Source of the DNA: Citrobacter sp. On2M
GTDB taxonomy: Bacteria > Pseudomonadota > Gammaproteobacteria > Enterobacterales > Enterobacteriaceae
NCBI RefSeq assembly: GCF_018035235.1
Contig: NZ_WPCV01000001.1
Location: 372,001-436,000, forward strand
DNA: 64,000 bases
Reading direction: 5' to 3'
The notes under the pieces were generated by a model. It worked only from the letters and a program-made list of their open reading frames with translations, searched no databases and was not told the origin of the DNA. Below, piece by piece: positions 8,005-18,361 of the stretch (its first letter is position 1; each line of letters begins with the position of its first letter). Made by a program: the position numbers and the translations under genes.

Positions 8005-9378
8005 TTAATGGTTTGAGAACCAGTTGAGTTTATCACGCAGTCCAACCACGCGACCGACAATAATCAGCGCCGGACTTTCAACCTGTTGTGCCAGCTCACC
8101 GAGCTGCGTCAGTACCCCGTTGACGACGCGTTGCTTCACGGAAGTCCCGTTTTCTACCAGCGCGACAGTCATATCAGGCTGCATGCCAAACTCGATCAAT
8201 TTTTCCTGGATGGTTGCGGCCTGGTTCAGTCCCATATAGAACACCAGCGTCTGTTTTTCGGCTGCAAGGTTTTCCCAGTCCAGCTCTCCGCCGGTTTTCA
8301 GGTGTCCGGTGACCAGACGTACACTCTGGGCGTAATCACGATGGGTCAGCGGAATGCCGGAATAGGCAGAACAACCGGATGCTGCGGTAATCCCTGGCAC
8401 AACGGAGAATGGAATACCGGCGTGGCACAAGGTTTCCAGCTCTTCACCGCCGCGGCCAAAGATGAACGGGTCGCCACCTTTCAGTCGCACGACGCGTTTG
8501 CCCTGTTGCGCCTCACGCAGCAGGATCTGGTTAATCTCGTCCTGCGGGACGCAGTGGTAGCCCGCGCGTTTACCGACAAACACCCGGTCAGCATCGCGGC
8601 GTACGAGATTCATGATGTCGTCGGAAACCAGACGGTCATAAACCACGACATCCGCTTGCTGGATCTGCTGTAACCCTTTCAGTGTCAATAGCCCGGCATC
8701 GCCAGGACCGGCGCCAACCAGCACCACTTCACCACGATGGTCCAGCGGTTCGCTGAGCAACTGCTCGGTGGTTTCCTCGACGGCCTTCTGATCGCTGTTC
8801 GCCAGCGACTGTGCCAGTCGGTCATTAACGAACAATTTTTCCCAGAAGCGGCGACGTTCACCCATACTGGCAAATTGTTTTTTCACCCGGGAACGCAACT
8901 TGCCTGCATACTGCGCGACCTGACCCAGATGCTGAGGCAGTAAGGATTCGAGTCTTTCACGCAGCAGACGGGCAAGCACCGGCGATGTACCGCCGGAGGA
9001 AACCGCCACCATCAGCGGCGAGCGATCGATAATGGAGGGCATGATAAAACTGGCTGCTTTTGGCGCATCGACCACGTTACAGAAGATGCGGCGTGACTCC
9101 GCAGCAGTACTGACGCTTTGGTTGACGGCGTCGTCATCGGTGGCGGCAATAGCCAGCCAGCAGGTGTCGAGCAGGGACTCATCGAACGGTCCCTCAACCA
9201 GCGTCAGCATGCCTTCATCTGCCCATACGGTAAACTGCGGAATAAACGCCAGCGCATTAACCGTTAAACGGGCGCCCGCTTCCAGCAGTAACCGCGCTTT
9301 GCGTTCTGCGACATCACCACCGCCGACGATCAGGCAGTCGCGGTCACGTAGTTGACAAAATATAGGCAAATGGTCCAC
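8005..9378 (-). CDS. cysG: Siroheme synthase CysG
   Basis: A 457-residue, three-activity enzyme that makes siroheme from uroporphyrinogen III. The N-terminal domain (about 1-113) carries the NAD-binding GGGDVA loop (19-24) and acts as dehydrogenase and ferrochelatase. The C-terminal half (from about 215) is the SAM-dependent uroporphyrinogen methyltransferase, with [12 protein letters not shown] and [16 protein letters not shown]. Siroheme is needed by nitrite reductase NirB, whose gene heads this operon, and by sulfite reductase. The start lies 15 bases after nirC. Length and domain order are those of E. coli. Confidence 0.98.
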   Translation of the reverse strand: MDHLPIFCQLRDRDCLIVGGGDVAERKARLLLEAGARLTVNALAFIPQFTVWADEGMLTLVEGPFDESLLDTCWLAIAATDDDAVNQSVSTAAESRRIFCNVVDAPKAASFIMPSIIDRSPLMVAVSSGGTSPVLARLLRERLESLLPQHLGQVAQYAGKLRSRVKKQFASMGERRRFWEKLFVNDRLAQSLANSDQKAVEETTEQLLSEPLDHRGEVVLVGAGPGDAGLLTLKGLQQIQQADVVVYDRLVSDDIMNLVRRDADRVFVGKRAGYHCVPQDEINQILLREAQQGKRVVRLKGGDPFIFGRGGEELETLCHAGIPFSVVPGITAASGCSAYSGIPLTHRDYAQSVRLVTGHLKTGGELDWENLAAEKQTLVFYMGLNQAATIQEKLIEFGMQPDMTVALVENGTSVKQRVVNGVLTQLGELAQQVESPALIIVGRVVGLRDKLNWFSNH

Positions 9379-9393
9379 GACATTACCCCTTAA

Positions 9394-10203
9394 TTAATTA
9401 TTAGCAGCCGCCTCTGGCTGGTTGATTTTTGCCGGAGCCGGACGCTCCGATTTTGGCGTAGCATACCAATAACCCAATCCCATGAATACGACACCGGACA
9501 AAGTATTACCGAGTGTCACCCACAGCAAGTTATGACCAATTCCTGACAAGGTATACGCCTCGCTGTGATGACCGAACCAGGAGAGGGCAAACAGTGTCAT
9601 GTTGGCAACCGAGTGCTCATAGCCGGAAGCGATAAATGCCAGCAAACACCACCAGATTGCGAGGAACTTTGCCGTACCTTCGGTACGGATTGCCATCCAG
9701 ATAGCCAGACAAACCAACCAGTTACACAGCGCGCCTTTAAAGAAAAGCACCGTTGCAGGCGCGGTGGTTTTTGCCAGTGCAACCGTATGTACAATGCTGG
9801 TATCGACCGGCAGCAGGCTACCGCCACCCCAACTGTACAGCAGGGCGACAAACACGGAACCCACCAGATTTCCCAGCCAGGTTTGCGGCAAAATGGCCCA
9901 CATCTGACCGTGGCTGATGGTGCCCGCTTTTACGCCAAGTGTCAGGAACATTGTATGGCCTGTGAACAGTTCGGAACCGGCAATAATCACCAACGTCAAT
10001 GCAATACCAAAGGTTGCACCCATCACCAGCGGACGCACAGACGGGTCAAGCAGATTACCGAGCGTAAAAATAAGGATGATGCCAAGGCCAACATAGGCTC
10101 CTGCCATGGCGGAGCTGACCCAGAATCCGAGTGGGTTATTAGCCGACAGGCGTGCGATGCGCGCAGCATTGGCCGCACACTTATTGATAGTGTCAGTAAA
10201 CAT
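9394..10203 (-). CDS. nirC: Nitrite transporter NirC
   Basis: A 269-residue integral membrane protein of the formate/nitrite transporter (FNT) family, with six hydrophobic helices and the family segment SGYEHSVANM, whose histidine lines the pore. It forms a pentameric channel in the inner membrane that moves nitrite in or out during nitrate respiration. It is separated from nirD by a 195-base gap that holds a terminator-like hairpin and an ERIC repeat, so its expression may be lower than that of nirBD or may depend on read-through. Confidence 0.97.
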   Translation of the reverse strand: MFTDTINKCAANAARIARLSANNPLGFWVSSAMAGAYVGLGIILIFTLGNLLDPSVRPLVMGATFGIALTLVIIAGSELFTGHTMFLTLGVKAGTISHGQMWAILPQTWLGNLVGSVFVALLYSWGGGSLLPVDTSIVHTVALAKTTAPATVLFFKGALCNWLVCLAIWMAIRTEGTAKFLAIWWCLLAFIASGYEHSVANMTLFALSWFGHHSEAYTLSGIGHNLLWVTLGNTLSGVVFMGLGYWYATPKSERPAPAKINQPEAAANN

Positions 10204-10218
10204 TTGATTATCCTTTTC

Positions 10219-10340
10219 TCACTTCATCCTTTGCACTGCCTCTTTGTTGGCTGCCCTCGCTCACCCCAGTCACATAGTGAACTATGCTCCTGGGGGATTG
10301 CTCAGTTGCCGCCGCGATGCAGCACAAATGATTTGGTGAT
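10219..10340. repeat. ERIC (intergenic repeat unit) element
   Basis: About 122 bases with the central inverted repeat typical of enterobacterial ERIC elements. CGCTCACCCCAGTCAC (from 10258) and GCTCCTGGGGGATT (from 10286) flank a short palindromic loop, with TTGGCTGCC on one side and TTGCCGCC on the other. It lies between nirD and nirC in the transcribed direction and would form a long RNA hairpin. The outer ends are judged by eye and may be off by several bases. Confidence 0.8.
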
Positions 10341-10363
10341 AACAATTACAATGAAAAAAATAC

Positions 10364-10389
10364 AAAAAAGGGGAGGCGTTGCGCCTCCC
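10364..10389 (-). terminator. Terminator-like hairpin after nirD
   Basis: On the minus strand GGGAGGCG pairs with CGCCTCCC around three bases and is followed by CTTTTTTG. It begins nine bases after the nirD stop. It probably causes partial termination before nirC, setting the ratio of NirBD to NirC and CysG. Confidence 0.75.
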
Positions 10390-10398
10390 AAAAATTAA

Positions 10399-10725
10399 TT
10401 AACCGCGCAGTTGTACCGTGCCGTCTTTCACGCGGGCTTCGTAATGTTTCACGGAGAACTGTTCGTCTTCCATGCACAGTCCGTCGCTTAAACGAAAGCG
10501 CTGTTTTTTCAGCGGGCTGGCGACCCACAATTCGCCCTGATGCTCCGCAATCAGCCCACGAGACAACACGCTCGACTCAAAAAACGGGTCAATGTTGCTG
10601 ATCGCATACACCTGGTCGCTGTGATATGGGCGGAAAATCGCAACCTGCTCGCTACCTAACAGGGCGCAGACGCCTGTTGCAGGCAGAATGTCATCGATTT
10701 TGCAGATGTTTTTCCACTGGCTCAT
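10399..10725 (-). CDS. nirD: Nitrite reductase small subunit NirD
   Basis: A 108-residue Rieske-fold protein, the small subunit of cytoplasmic NADH-dependent nitrite reductase (nitrite to ammonium). The paired Cys-His ligand motifs of true Rieske iron-sulfur proteins are absent, as is usual for NirD, so it is probably structural or helps assembly. Its start overlaps the nirB stop by four bases (ATGA), so the two subunits are translationally coupled. Confidence 0.96.
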   Translation of the reverse strand: MSQWKNICKIDDILPATGVCALLGSEQVAIFRPYHSDQVYAISNIDPFFESSVLSRGLIAEHQGELWVASPLKKQRFRLSDGLCMEDEQFSVKHYEARVKDGTVQLRG

Positions 10726-13265
10726 GCGTTTTCCTCCACCAGAGTGACCGGGATACGCTCGTATGGCGTGGCCGGACGATGTTGTTCACGTTCAGGCACA
10801 ACCTGGACATTCGGATCGCGTTGATCGCTGTTGATAAAGTGTTTGAAGCGAACCTGTGCGGATGGGGTGTTAACAGTCTCCGTCCACTCGCAGACCACCG
10901 CCTCACGCAGACGGGCCATCTCTTCTTCCAGGTGCTGGTTCAGACCCAGTTTGTCGTCGATGATGACTGATTTCAGATACTCGATACCGCCTTCCAGATT
11001 GTCTAACCATGGCGCGGTACGGGTCAGTTTATCGGCGGTACGGATATAGAACATCATGAAACGGTCAAGGTACTTGAGCAGCGTTTCGCGATCGATATCC
11101 GCTGCCAGCAGATCCGCATGGCGAGGTTTCATCCCACCGTTACCGCAAACGTACAGATTCCAGCCTTTCTCAGTGGCGATAATACCCACGTCTTTGCCCT
11201 GAGCTTCCGCACATTCGCGGGTACAGCCGGAGACGCCGAATTTCATTTTGTGCGGGGTACGAATACCTTTGTAGCGATTTTCCAGTTCCACGCCGAAGCC
11301 GACGCTATCGCCGACGCCATAACGACACCAGGTGCTACCGACGCAGGTTTTCGCCATACGCAGTGCTTTGGCGTACGCATGGCCGGTTTCAAAGCCCGCT
11401 TCAATCAGCTGGCGCCAGATTTCCGGCAGGTCATCTTTCTGCGCGCCGAACAGGCCGATACGCTGAGAACCGGTGATTTTGGTGTACAGGTTAAATTTAC
11501 GCGCGATACGACCCACGGCAACCAGGCCTTCCGGCGTAATTTCACCGCCCGCAGAGCGCGGGATCACGGAGTAGGTACCGTCTTTCTGGATGTTTGCCAG
11601 GAAGTTGTCGTTGGTGTCCTGCAGCGGTGTGTGCTGTGGTTTGAGGATGTACTCATTCCAGCAGGACGCCAGCAGGGAACCTACGGTCGGTTTGCACACT
11701 TCACAGCCGTAGCCTTTCCCGTGTTTTGCCAGCAGTTCTTCGAAGGTTTTAATACCTTCTACACGGATCAGATGGAACAGTTCCTGACGTGAGTACGGGA
11801 AATGCTCACACAGATTGTTGTTAACTTCGATCCCCTGTTTCGCCAGTTCGGCGTTCAGAACCTGCGTTACCAGCGGGATACACCCGCCGCAGCCGGTACC
11901 GGCTTTGGTTTCTGCTTTAAGCGCCGCCACGGTGTGGCAGCCTTTGTTGATAGCGGCAACCAGCATGCCTTTAGTGACATCAAAGCAGGAGCAAATCTGC
12001 GCGCTGTCCGGCAGTTTATCCACGCCGATAGACGGCTTACCACTGCCTGCGTGTGCTGGCAGAATCAGTGAATCCGGATTTTCTGGCAGTTCGATGGCGT
12101 TCAGCACCAGTTGCAGCAAATTGCCGTAATCGCTGGTGTCGCCCACCAGAACCGCGCCGAGCAGGGTTTTGTTATCTTCGCTAACGATGAGGCGTTTGTA
12201 GACTTCTTTGCTTTCGTCGAGATAGACGTAGCTACGGGCGCCCGGCGTGCGCGCATGCGCATCGCCAATCCCGCCAACATCTACGCCGAGGAGCTTCAGC
12301 TTGGCGCTCAGATCCGCGCCTTCAAAGGCGTTTTCGGTTTCGAGAATATGGTCAACGGCAACCTGCGCCATTTTGTAGCCTGGGGCCACCAGACCATACA
12401 CGCGGTTGTTCCAGCTGGCGCATTCGCCGATGGCGTAGATATCCGGGTCAGAGGTCTGGCAAGAATCGTTAATCACGATCCCGCCGCGCGGCGCGACGTC
12501 CAGGCCGCACTGAATCGCCAGTTTGTCGCGTGGGCGAATACCGGTGGAGAAGACGATGAAATCGACTTCCAGTTCGCTACCATCGGCAAAACGCATGGTT
12601 TTGCGTGCTTCGGTGCCTTCCTGAACGATCTCTTTGGTATTTTTGCTGGTGTGCACACGCACGCCCATGCTTTCAATTTTGCGACGTAACTGCTCGCCAC
12701 CCATATGATCCAGCTGTTCAGCCATCAGCATCGGGGCGAATTCAATGACGTGAGTTTCAACGCCGAGGTTTTTCAGAGCGCCAGCGGCTTCCAGACCCAG
12801 CAGGCCACCACCGACGACGGCGCCGCGCTTACTACGACGCGCGCAAGACTCAATAGCGTTGAGGTCTTCAATGGTCCGGTAAACGAAACAGTCCTGGGTT
12901 TCCGAACCTTTAATCGGTGGGATCCACGGGTAAGAGCCCGTCGCCATGATCAGCTTATCGTAATAGACCGTACGACCTGCGCTGGAGTGGATCACCTTCT
13001 CCTGGCGGTTGATAGTAATTGCGCGCTCGCCCACTAACACCTTAACGCCGTGCTTCTCGTAGAATCCTTCACGCACCAGAGAAAGCTCTTCGGCGGTGTG
13101 GTGGGAGAAGTAGGAAGACAGGTGTACACGGTCGTACGCTTTGCGGGGTTCTTCACAGAAGACGGTAATATCAAAATTGGCAGCGTCGGATTTATCAAGA
13201 AGATCCTCAATAAAGCGATGGCCGACCATACCATTACCGATAATAGCGAGTCTGACTTTGCTCAT
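10722..13265 (-). CDS. nirB: Nitrite reductase large subunit NirB
   Basis: An 847-residue NADH-dependent assimilatory-type nitrite reductase used in anaerobic nitrite detoxification. The N-terminal region is a FAD/NAD(P)-binding oxidoreductase (IIGNGMVGHRF at the start, AVVGGGLLGLEAAGAL near 150). Cysteines in CSCFDVTKG and GTGCGGCIP form a BFD-like [2Fe-2S] domain. Cysteines 641, 647, 681 and 685 (CVGSTWC and CTREC) bind the coupled siroheme-[4Fe-4S] centre. It is the first gene of nirBDC-cysG, under anaerobic FNR and nitrate/nitrite NarL-NarP control, as the sites upstream show. Length equals that of E. coli. Confidence 0.98.
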   Translation of the reverse strand: MSKVRLAIIGNGMVGHRFIEDLLDKSDAANFDITVFCEEPRKAYDRVHLSSYFSHHTAEELSLVREGFYEKHGVKVLVGERAITINRQEKVIHSSAGRTVYYDKLIMATGSYPWIPPIKGSETQDCFVYRTIEDLNAIESCARRSKRGAVVGGGLLGLEAAGALKNLGVETHVIEFAPMLMAEQLDHMGGEQLRRKIESMGVRVHTSKNTKEIVQEGTEARKTMRFADGSELEVDFIVFSTGIRPRDKLAIQCGLDVAPRGGIVINDSCQTSDPDIYAIGECASWNNRVYGLVAPGYKMAQVAVDHILETENAFEGADLSAKLKLLGVDVGGIGDAHARTPGARSYVYLDESKEVYKRLIVSEDNKTLLGAVLVGDTSDYGNLLQLVLNAIELPENPDSLILPAHAGSGKPSIGVDKLPDSAQICSCFDVTKGMLVAAINKGCHTVAALKAETKAGTGCGGCIPLVTQVLNAELAKQGIEVNNNLCEHFPYSRQELFHLIRVEGIKTFEELLAKHGKGYGCEVCKPTVGSLLASCWNEYILKPQHTPLQDTNDNFLANIQKDGTYSVIPRSAGGEITPEGLVAVGRIARKFNLYTKITGSQRIGLFGAQKDDLPEIWRQLIEAGFETGHAYAKALRMAKTCVGSTWCRYGVGDSVGFGVELENRYKGIRTPHKMKFGVSGCTRECAEAQGKDVGIIATEKGWNLYVCGNGGMKPRHADLLAADIDRETLLKYLDRFMMFYIRTADKLTRTAPWLDNLEGGIEYLKSVIIDDKLGLNQHLEEEMARLREAVVCEWTETVNTPSAQVRFKHFINSDQRDPNVQVVPEREQHRPATPYERIPVTLVEENA

Positions 13266-13296
13266 TTTTGCCTCGATTTCTTTTCTATTACCGCCT

Positions 13297-13337
13297 ACCT
13301 TAACGATTCAGCAACCCCGCTTATTGATGCAAATCAA
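13297..13337 (-). promoter_or_regulatory. nirB promoter with FNR site
   Basis: On the minus strand TTGATTTGCATCAA (13337-13324) is an excellent FNR box, with TTGAT and ATCAA around four bases. If centred at -41.5 as in E. coli, the start of transcription is about 13289. TAAGGT (13302-13297) then falls at the -10 position. This is a class II FNR-activated, anaerobic promoter. Confidence 0.85.
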
Positions 13338-13350
13338 ATTCGCCTTTATA

Positions 13351-13366
13351 TACTCCTTAAGAGGTA
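13351..13366. promoter_or_regulatory. NarL/NarP 7-2-7 site of the nir promoter
   Basis: Inverted heptamers TACCTCT and AGGAGTA (minus-strand reading) with a two-base gap form a NarL/NarP 7-2-7 site. Its centre is exactly 28 bases upstream of the FNR-site centre, the same as the -69.5/-41.5 spacing of the E. coli nir promoter. It should mediate nitrate/nitrite induction. Confidence 0.8.
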
Positions 13367-13501
13367 TATGGCTGATTTAACTGCATTTTTATAAGTTACG
13401 GAATTAACTGGCTTTTCGTGTTTGTATAAAAAGCATACAAATTAAAGGGCTTTTGTAAGAGTTGGCCTACATGACCAGCGAAAGGAAGAGGGGGCGAGAA
13501 T

Positions 13502-13533
13502 GTGCCGGACAGCGCAGATACTATCCGGCGTTG
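13502..13533. repeat. REP-like palindrome after tsgA
   Basis: TGCCGGACAGC and ACTATCCGGCG form an imperfect palindrome resembling a REP unit. It lies directly after the tsgA stop and may protect or end that transcript. Nothing else recognisable lies between it and the nir promoter. Confidence 0.5.
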
Positions 13534-13536
13534 AGA

Positions 13537-14718
13537 TTAATGCGTGACTGGCGCGTTATGCTGGCGATGACGCGTGACGAACCCAAGAATAAAGCACATC
13601 ACGAATACAACAGCATACAAACCGTTAGCCGTCTGCAATGCCGCCAGCGGGCCGCTGTGCGCCACAATAGGACCGGTGACCACGAAGGTGAGCATTGTAC
13701 CGATGGTGCCACAGGTCAGAACGAAGTTAACCAGTTTTGGTGAGGCGACCTTCGTCTGCTGTGAGCCGAGGGTAATAATGGTGGTATAAATCGCGCTGGA
13801 GAAGAAGCCCAGCGTCAGGATGAACCACGGCATATGTTCCGGCGTACCGGTGATGAACAGATACATCAGAACGGTGGCCAGACCTGCCAGTACAGTCAGG
13901 ATGCGCTGCAGATCGAAGAATCGCAGGATAAAGCTAAATGCCCACATACCAACCATGTAAGACATCCAGAAATCGCTGACCAGTTTACCCGCATCGTTCA
14001 GGCTCATTCCCAGACTTTTGGCGTATTCCGGTACCCAGGAGATAAAGCCCAACTGACCGAGGATGTAACATAGCGCGGCGATCGCCAGGAACAGCACGCC
14101 AATACCCCATTTTTCTTTCACTACCGGGGCGTCCGGTTGTTGCGCGTGTTTACCCAGCGCCGGGAATTCGCAGCCAAAGGTCAGCAGGAAAATGGCGACG
14201 TAGACCAAGCCGATGCAGGCATAGACCCAATACCATTCAATACTGCGTGCTAACAGATACGCTGCTACCATCGGGAAAATCATCCCCGCCATGCTGAAGA
14301 ATGAGTCAGTAAACAGCAGGCGGGAACCGCGCTGGCGACCTTCGTACATCTGGGTCACCAGGAATGTACCAATCGACATGGTGATACCACTCACCACACC
14401 CAGTACAAACATGGCAGCAGAGAACAAGGCCAGGCTATGGCTGAGCATCAGTCCGGCGACAGCCAGGACCATCAGGATAAAGCCAAAGCGCAACTGAGTT
14501 TTCAGTGGCACAATTTCCATCAACCATGCATTCAGAAAGATAGAGATCAGAATGCCTGCATTCAGGAAGGTGAAGGTATTACTCATACTGGAAACGGGCA
14601 AATGGAAATAGTCTGCGATGTTTCCCATCACCATCCCGGTGACAATTACCAACGCACCTGTCAGGGCGTAGGAGAGAAAGCTAATCCATGTGAGCTTGAT
14701 GCGATTGCTGTTAGTCAT
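13537..14718 (-). CDS. tsgA: TsgA, major-facilitator membrane protein
   Basis: A 393-residue, twelve-helix MFS protein, nearly identical to E. coli TsgA (YhfC). The family resembles the fucose-permease branch; the substrate is not established, though the gene has been reported as tellurite- or selenite-inducible. The ATG at 14718 is chosen because [11 protein letters not shown] is the conserved N terminus; a 10-residue upstream extension is possible but unsupported. It diverges from ppiA across a 264-base gap that holds a strong CRP site. Confidence 0.93.
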   Translation of the reverse strand: MTNSNRIKLTWISFLSYALTGALVIVTGMVMGNIADYFHLPVSSMSNTFTFLNAGILISIFLNAWLMEIVPLKTQLRFGFILMVLAVAGLMLSHSLALFSAAMFVLGVVSGITMSIGTFLVTQMYEGRQRGSRLLFTDSFFSMAGMIFPMVAAYLLARSIEWYWVYACIGLVYVAIFLLTFGCEFPALGKHAQQPDAPVVKEKWGIGVLFLAIAALCYILGQLGFISWVPEYAKSLGMSLNDAGKLVSDFWMSYMVGMWAFSFILRFFDLQRILTVLAGLATVLMYLFITGTPEHMPWFILTLGFFSSAIYTTIITLGSQQTKVASPKLVNFVLTCGTIGTMLTFVVTGPIVAHSGPLAALQTANGLYAVVFVMCFILGFVTRHRQHNAPVTH

Positions 14719-14837
14719 GACTGGCCTGTATAGAAGTGTAAGGCGCATTGACTGCGCCGTGAGCGGGCAGATTTTAGGCGATTCTGTGATGTATTTAAAT
14801 ATTTATTGGTAATGACTTTATTTATTACATTTTTGTA

Positions 14838-14853
14838 TGTGATATGAATCACA
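14838..14853. promoter_or_regulatory. CRP-binding site between tsgA and ppiA
   Basis: TGTGATATGAATCACA matches the CRP consensus in both half-sites (TGTGA-N6-TCACA). It is centred at 14845.5. For a ppiA start at about 14907 (TAAAAT at 14895-14900) this is -61.5, the class I activation position. E. coli ppiA is known to be CRP-regulated. Confidence 0.85.
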
Positions 14854-14894
14854 TTGAGTAATGCGGCAGTAAGGTTACATTTGTTTCAGGTACG

Positions 14895-14900
14895 TAAAAT
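14895..14900 (+). promoter_or_regulatory. Candidate ppiA -10 element
   Basis: TAAAAT with a poor -35 (GGTTAC or GTTACA about 15-16 bases upstream), as expected for a CRP-dependent promoter. Its distance from the CRP site at 14838-14853 supports the assignment. E. coli ppiA has several promoters, so others may exist. Confidence 0.5.
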
Positions 14901-14973
14901 TAGGTAAAGGGATGGCCTTGTCCTTGAAGGCTCTTTAGAATCAATTCACTTGCTTCATTTCTGCTCTTGTTAA

Positions 14974-15555
<582 letters not shown>

Positions 15556-15661
15556 TCGTATTTTGCGCGGGCAATGCTTGCCCGCGTTCTCTCGCTTCTC
15601 TGCGTAACCCGAAATTGCTGCTTATACTTGTGGCAAGTGTCGGCTCATTCAGGGAGGTCAC

Positions 15662-15829
15662 GTGAAAAAACTCACCGATAAACAAAAGTCCAGGGTCTGG
15701 GAACAACGGCGAAATGCCAATTTCCAGGCCAGTCGGCGGCTGGAAGGCGTGGATATTCCACAGGTTACCCTGAGCGCTGAAGACGCGCTGGCGCGTCTTG
15801 AAGCGTTGAGGAGGCACTATGAGCGATAA
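15662..15829 (+). CDS. yhfG: YhfG, FicA-type antitoxin
   Basis: A 55-residue protein starting with GTG after a strong GGGAGG. It corresponds to E. coli YhfG. Residues 24-29, SRRLEG, fit the class I Fic-inhibitory motif [S/T]xxxE[G/N], whose glutamate (E28) blocks ATP in the Fic active site. Its last 11 bases overlap the start of fic, the usual antitoxin-toxin arrangement. It should keep the Fic AMP-transferase inactive by complex formation. Confidence 0.9.
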   Translation: MKKLTDKQKSRVWEQRRNANFQASRRLEGVDIPQVTLSAEDALARLEALRRHYER

Positions 15830-16421
15830 ATTCGGTGATGGACGTGACCCCTACTTGTATCCGGGCCTGAATGTCATGCGTAACCGCCTGGGTATTCACC
15901 AGGCGCAGCGTCTGGCGCAGGCCGCTTATGAGTTGACGGCGCTGCGCGCAGCCACTATCGAATTGGGCCCGCTTAAACGGGGTTTGCCGCATCTGTGCGC
16001 TATTCATCGCCAACTCTATCAGGATATTTTTGACTGGGCGGGACATCTGCGAGAAGTCGATATTTACCAGGGTGATACCCGCTTTTGCCATTTCGCTTAT
16101 ATCGAGAAAGAGGGCAATGCGCTGATGCAGGACCTGGAAGACGAGTCCTGGCTGATGGGGTTATCGGAAGACAAGTTTGTCGACCGACTTGCGCACTACT
16201 ATTGTGAAATCAACGTACTGCATCCGTTTCGTATTGGCAGCGGTCTGGCGCAGCGTATTTTCTTCGAACAGTTAGCGATTCATGCCGGGTATATGTTGAG
16301 CTGGGATGGCATCCAGGTTGAAGAATGGAACCGGGCTAATCAGGGCGGGGCGATGGGTGACCTGTCTGCACTGCGGGTGATATTTCGTAAAATGGTAAGC
16401 GTAGTCCCGGAAACTGAGTAG
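15819..16421 (+). CDS. fic: Fic-domain protein (putative AMP transferase)
   Basis: A 200-residue Fic protein. The catalytic loop reads [12 protein letters not shown], whereas the canonical motif is HPFx[D/E]GNGRxxR. The histidine and first glycine remain, but the acidic residue is Ile, Asn is Ser and the first Arg is Leu. E. coli Fic shares this degenerate loop, so it is a lineage trait and not decay. AMP transfer is therefore likely weak or of another kind. The upstream yhfG encodes its inhibitor, with overlapping frames. pabA follows 31 bases later. Confidence 0.93.
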   Translation: MSDKFGDGRDPYLYPGLNVMRNRLGIHQAQRLAQAAYELTALRAATIELGPLKRGLPHLCAIHRQLYQDIFDWAGHLREVDIYQGDTRFCHFAYIEKEGNALMQDLEDESWLMGLSEDKFVDRLAHYYCEINVLHPFRIGSGLAQRIFFEQLAIHAGYMLSWDGIQVEEWNRANQGGAMGDLSALRVIFRKMVSVVPETE

Positions 16422-16452
16422 AATAGCGCGGTTCTTATGTACCGGAGCCGCC

Positions 16453-17016
16453 ATGATTCTGCTTATCGATAACTATGATTCATTTACCTGGAACCTGTAT
16501 CAATACTTCTGTGAACTGGGGGCTGATGTCCTTGTCAGGCGCAACGACGAGCTGACGCTGTCGCAAATCGATGTGCTGAATCCGCAAAAAATTGTCATTT
16601 CCCCGGGACCTTGCACGCCGGATGACGCCGGTATTTCGCTGGATGTTATTCGCTATTTCGCGGGGAAGATCCCTCTGCTGGGGGTTTGTCTGGGGCACCA
16701 GGCGATGGCGCAGGCCTTTGGCGCGTCCGTGGTGCGGGCGGCTAAAGTGATGCACGGTAAAACGTCGCCTATTTCGCATAACGAGCAGGGGGTTTTTCAG
16801 GGACTCGCCAATCCATTAACGGTAACGCGCTACCATTCTCTGGTGGTCGCTCCCGAAACCCTTCCTGACTGCTTTGAGGTGACCGCCTGGAGTGAAACGC
16901 AGGAGATCATGGGTATTCGTCACCGGGAGTGGGATATGGAGGGGGTGCAGTTTCACCCGGAGAGCATTCTCAGCGAACAGGGGCATCAGCTGCTGGCTAA
17001 TTTTCTCAACCGGTGA
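16453..17016 (+). CDS. pabA: Aminodeoxychorismate synthase glutamine amidotransferase PabA
   Basis: A 187-residue class I glutamine amidotransferase. The catalytic triad is Cys79 (GVCLGHQ), His168 and Glu170 (FHPES). It releases ammonia from glutamine for PabB, which forms 4-amino-4-deoxychorismate, the first step to p-aminobenzoate and folate. Length is that of E. coli PabA. It stands between fic and argD; in E. coli fic and pabA can be co-transcribed, and the 31-base gap here fits that. Confidence 0.97.
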   Translation: MILLIDNYDSFTWNLYQYFCELGADVLVRRNDELTLSQIDVLNPQKIVISPGPCTPDDAGISLDVIRYFAGKIPLLGVCLGHQAMAQAFGASVVRAAKVMHGKTSPISHNEQGVFQGLANPLTVTRYHSLVVAPETLPDCFEVTAWSETQEIMGIRHREWDMEGVQFHPESILSEQGHQLLANFLNR

Positions 17017-17032
17017 TTTGTGGTTGCTATTC

Positions 17033-17071
17033 AGTGATTTTTTATTCATATTTTGTGATTATAATTTCACT
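17033..17071. promoter_or_regulatory. Tandem ARG boxes over the argD promoter
   Basis: Two 18-base ArgR boxes, with cores TGATTTTTTATTCA (17035-17048) and TGATTATAATTTCA (17056-17069). Their centres are 21 bases apart, which leaves the standard three-base gap for an ArgR hexamer. The second overlaps TATAAT (17060-17065), the likely argD -10 element. This predicts arginine-dependent repression. Confidence 0.8.
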
Positions 17072-17086
17072 AGCATTTCTGCTTAA

Positions 17087-18319
<1,233 letters not shown>

Positions 18320-18326
18320 CGATCTT

Positions 18327-18353
18327 AGGCCGGATAAGCGTAGCGCATCTGGC
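18327..18353. repeat. REP element between argD and yhfK
   Basis: AGGCCGGATAAGCG and CGCATCTGGCA form a slightly degraded REP palindrome in the 42-base gap between the convergent genes argD and yhfK, where it may shield both 3' ends. Confidence 0.7.
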
Positions 18354-18361
18354 AGTAGAGC

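Noticed and set aside
9565..10398. A 277-codon plus-strand open frame opposite nirC
   Set aside because: It lies antisense to nirC and runs through the ERIC repeat and nirD terminator. No ribosome-binding site or recognisable protein features.
11600..13265. NirB cysteine-rich middle region as a separate ferredoxin gene
   Set aside because: The frame is continuous and the BFD-like [2Fe-2S] domain is a normal part of NirB.
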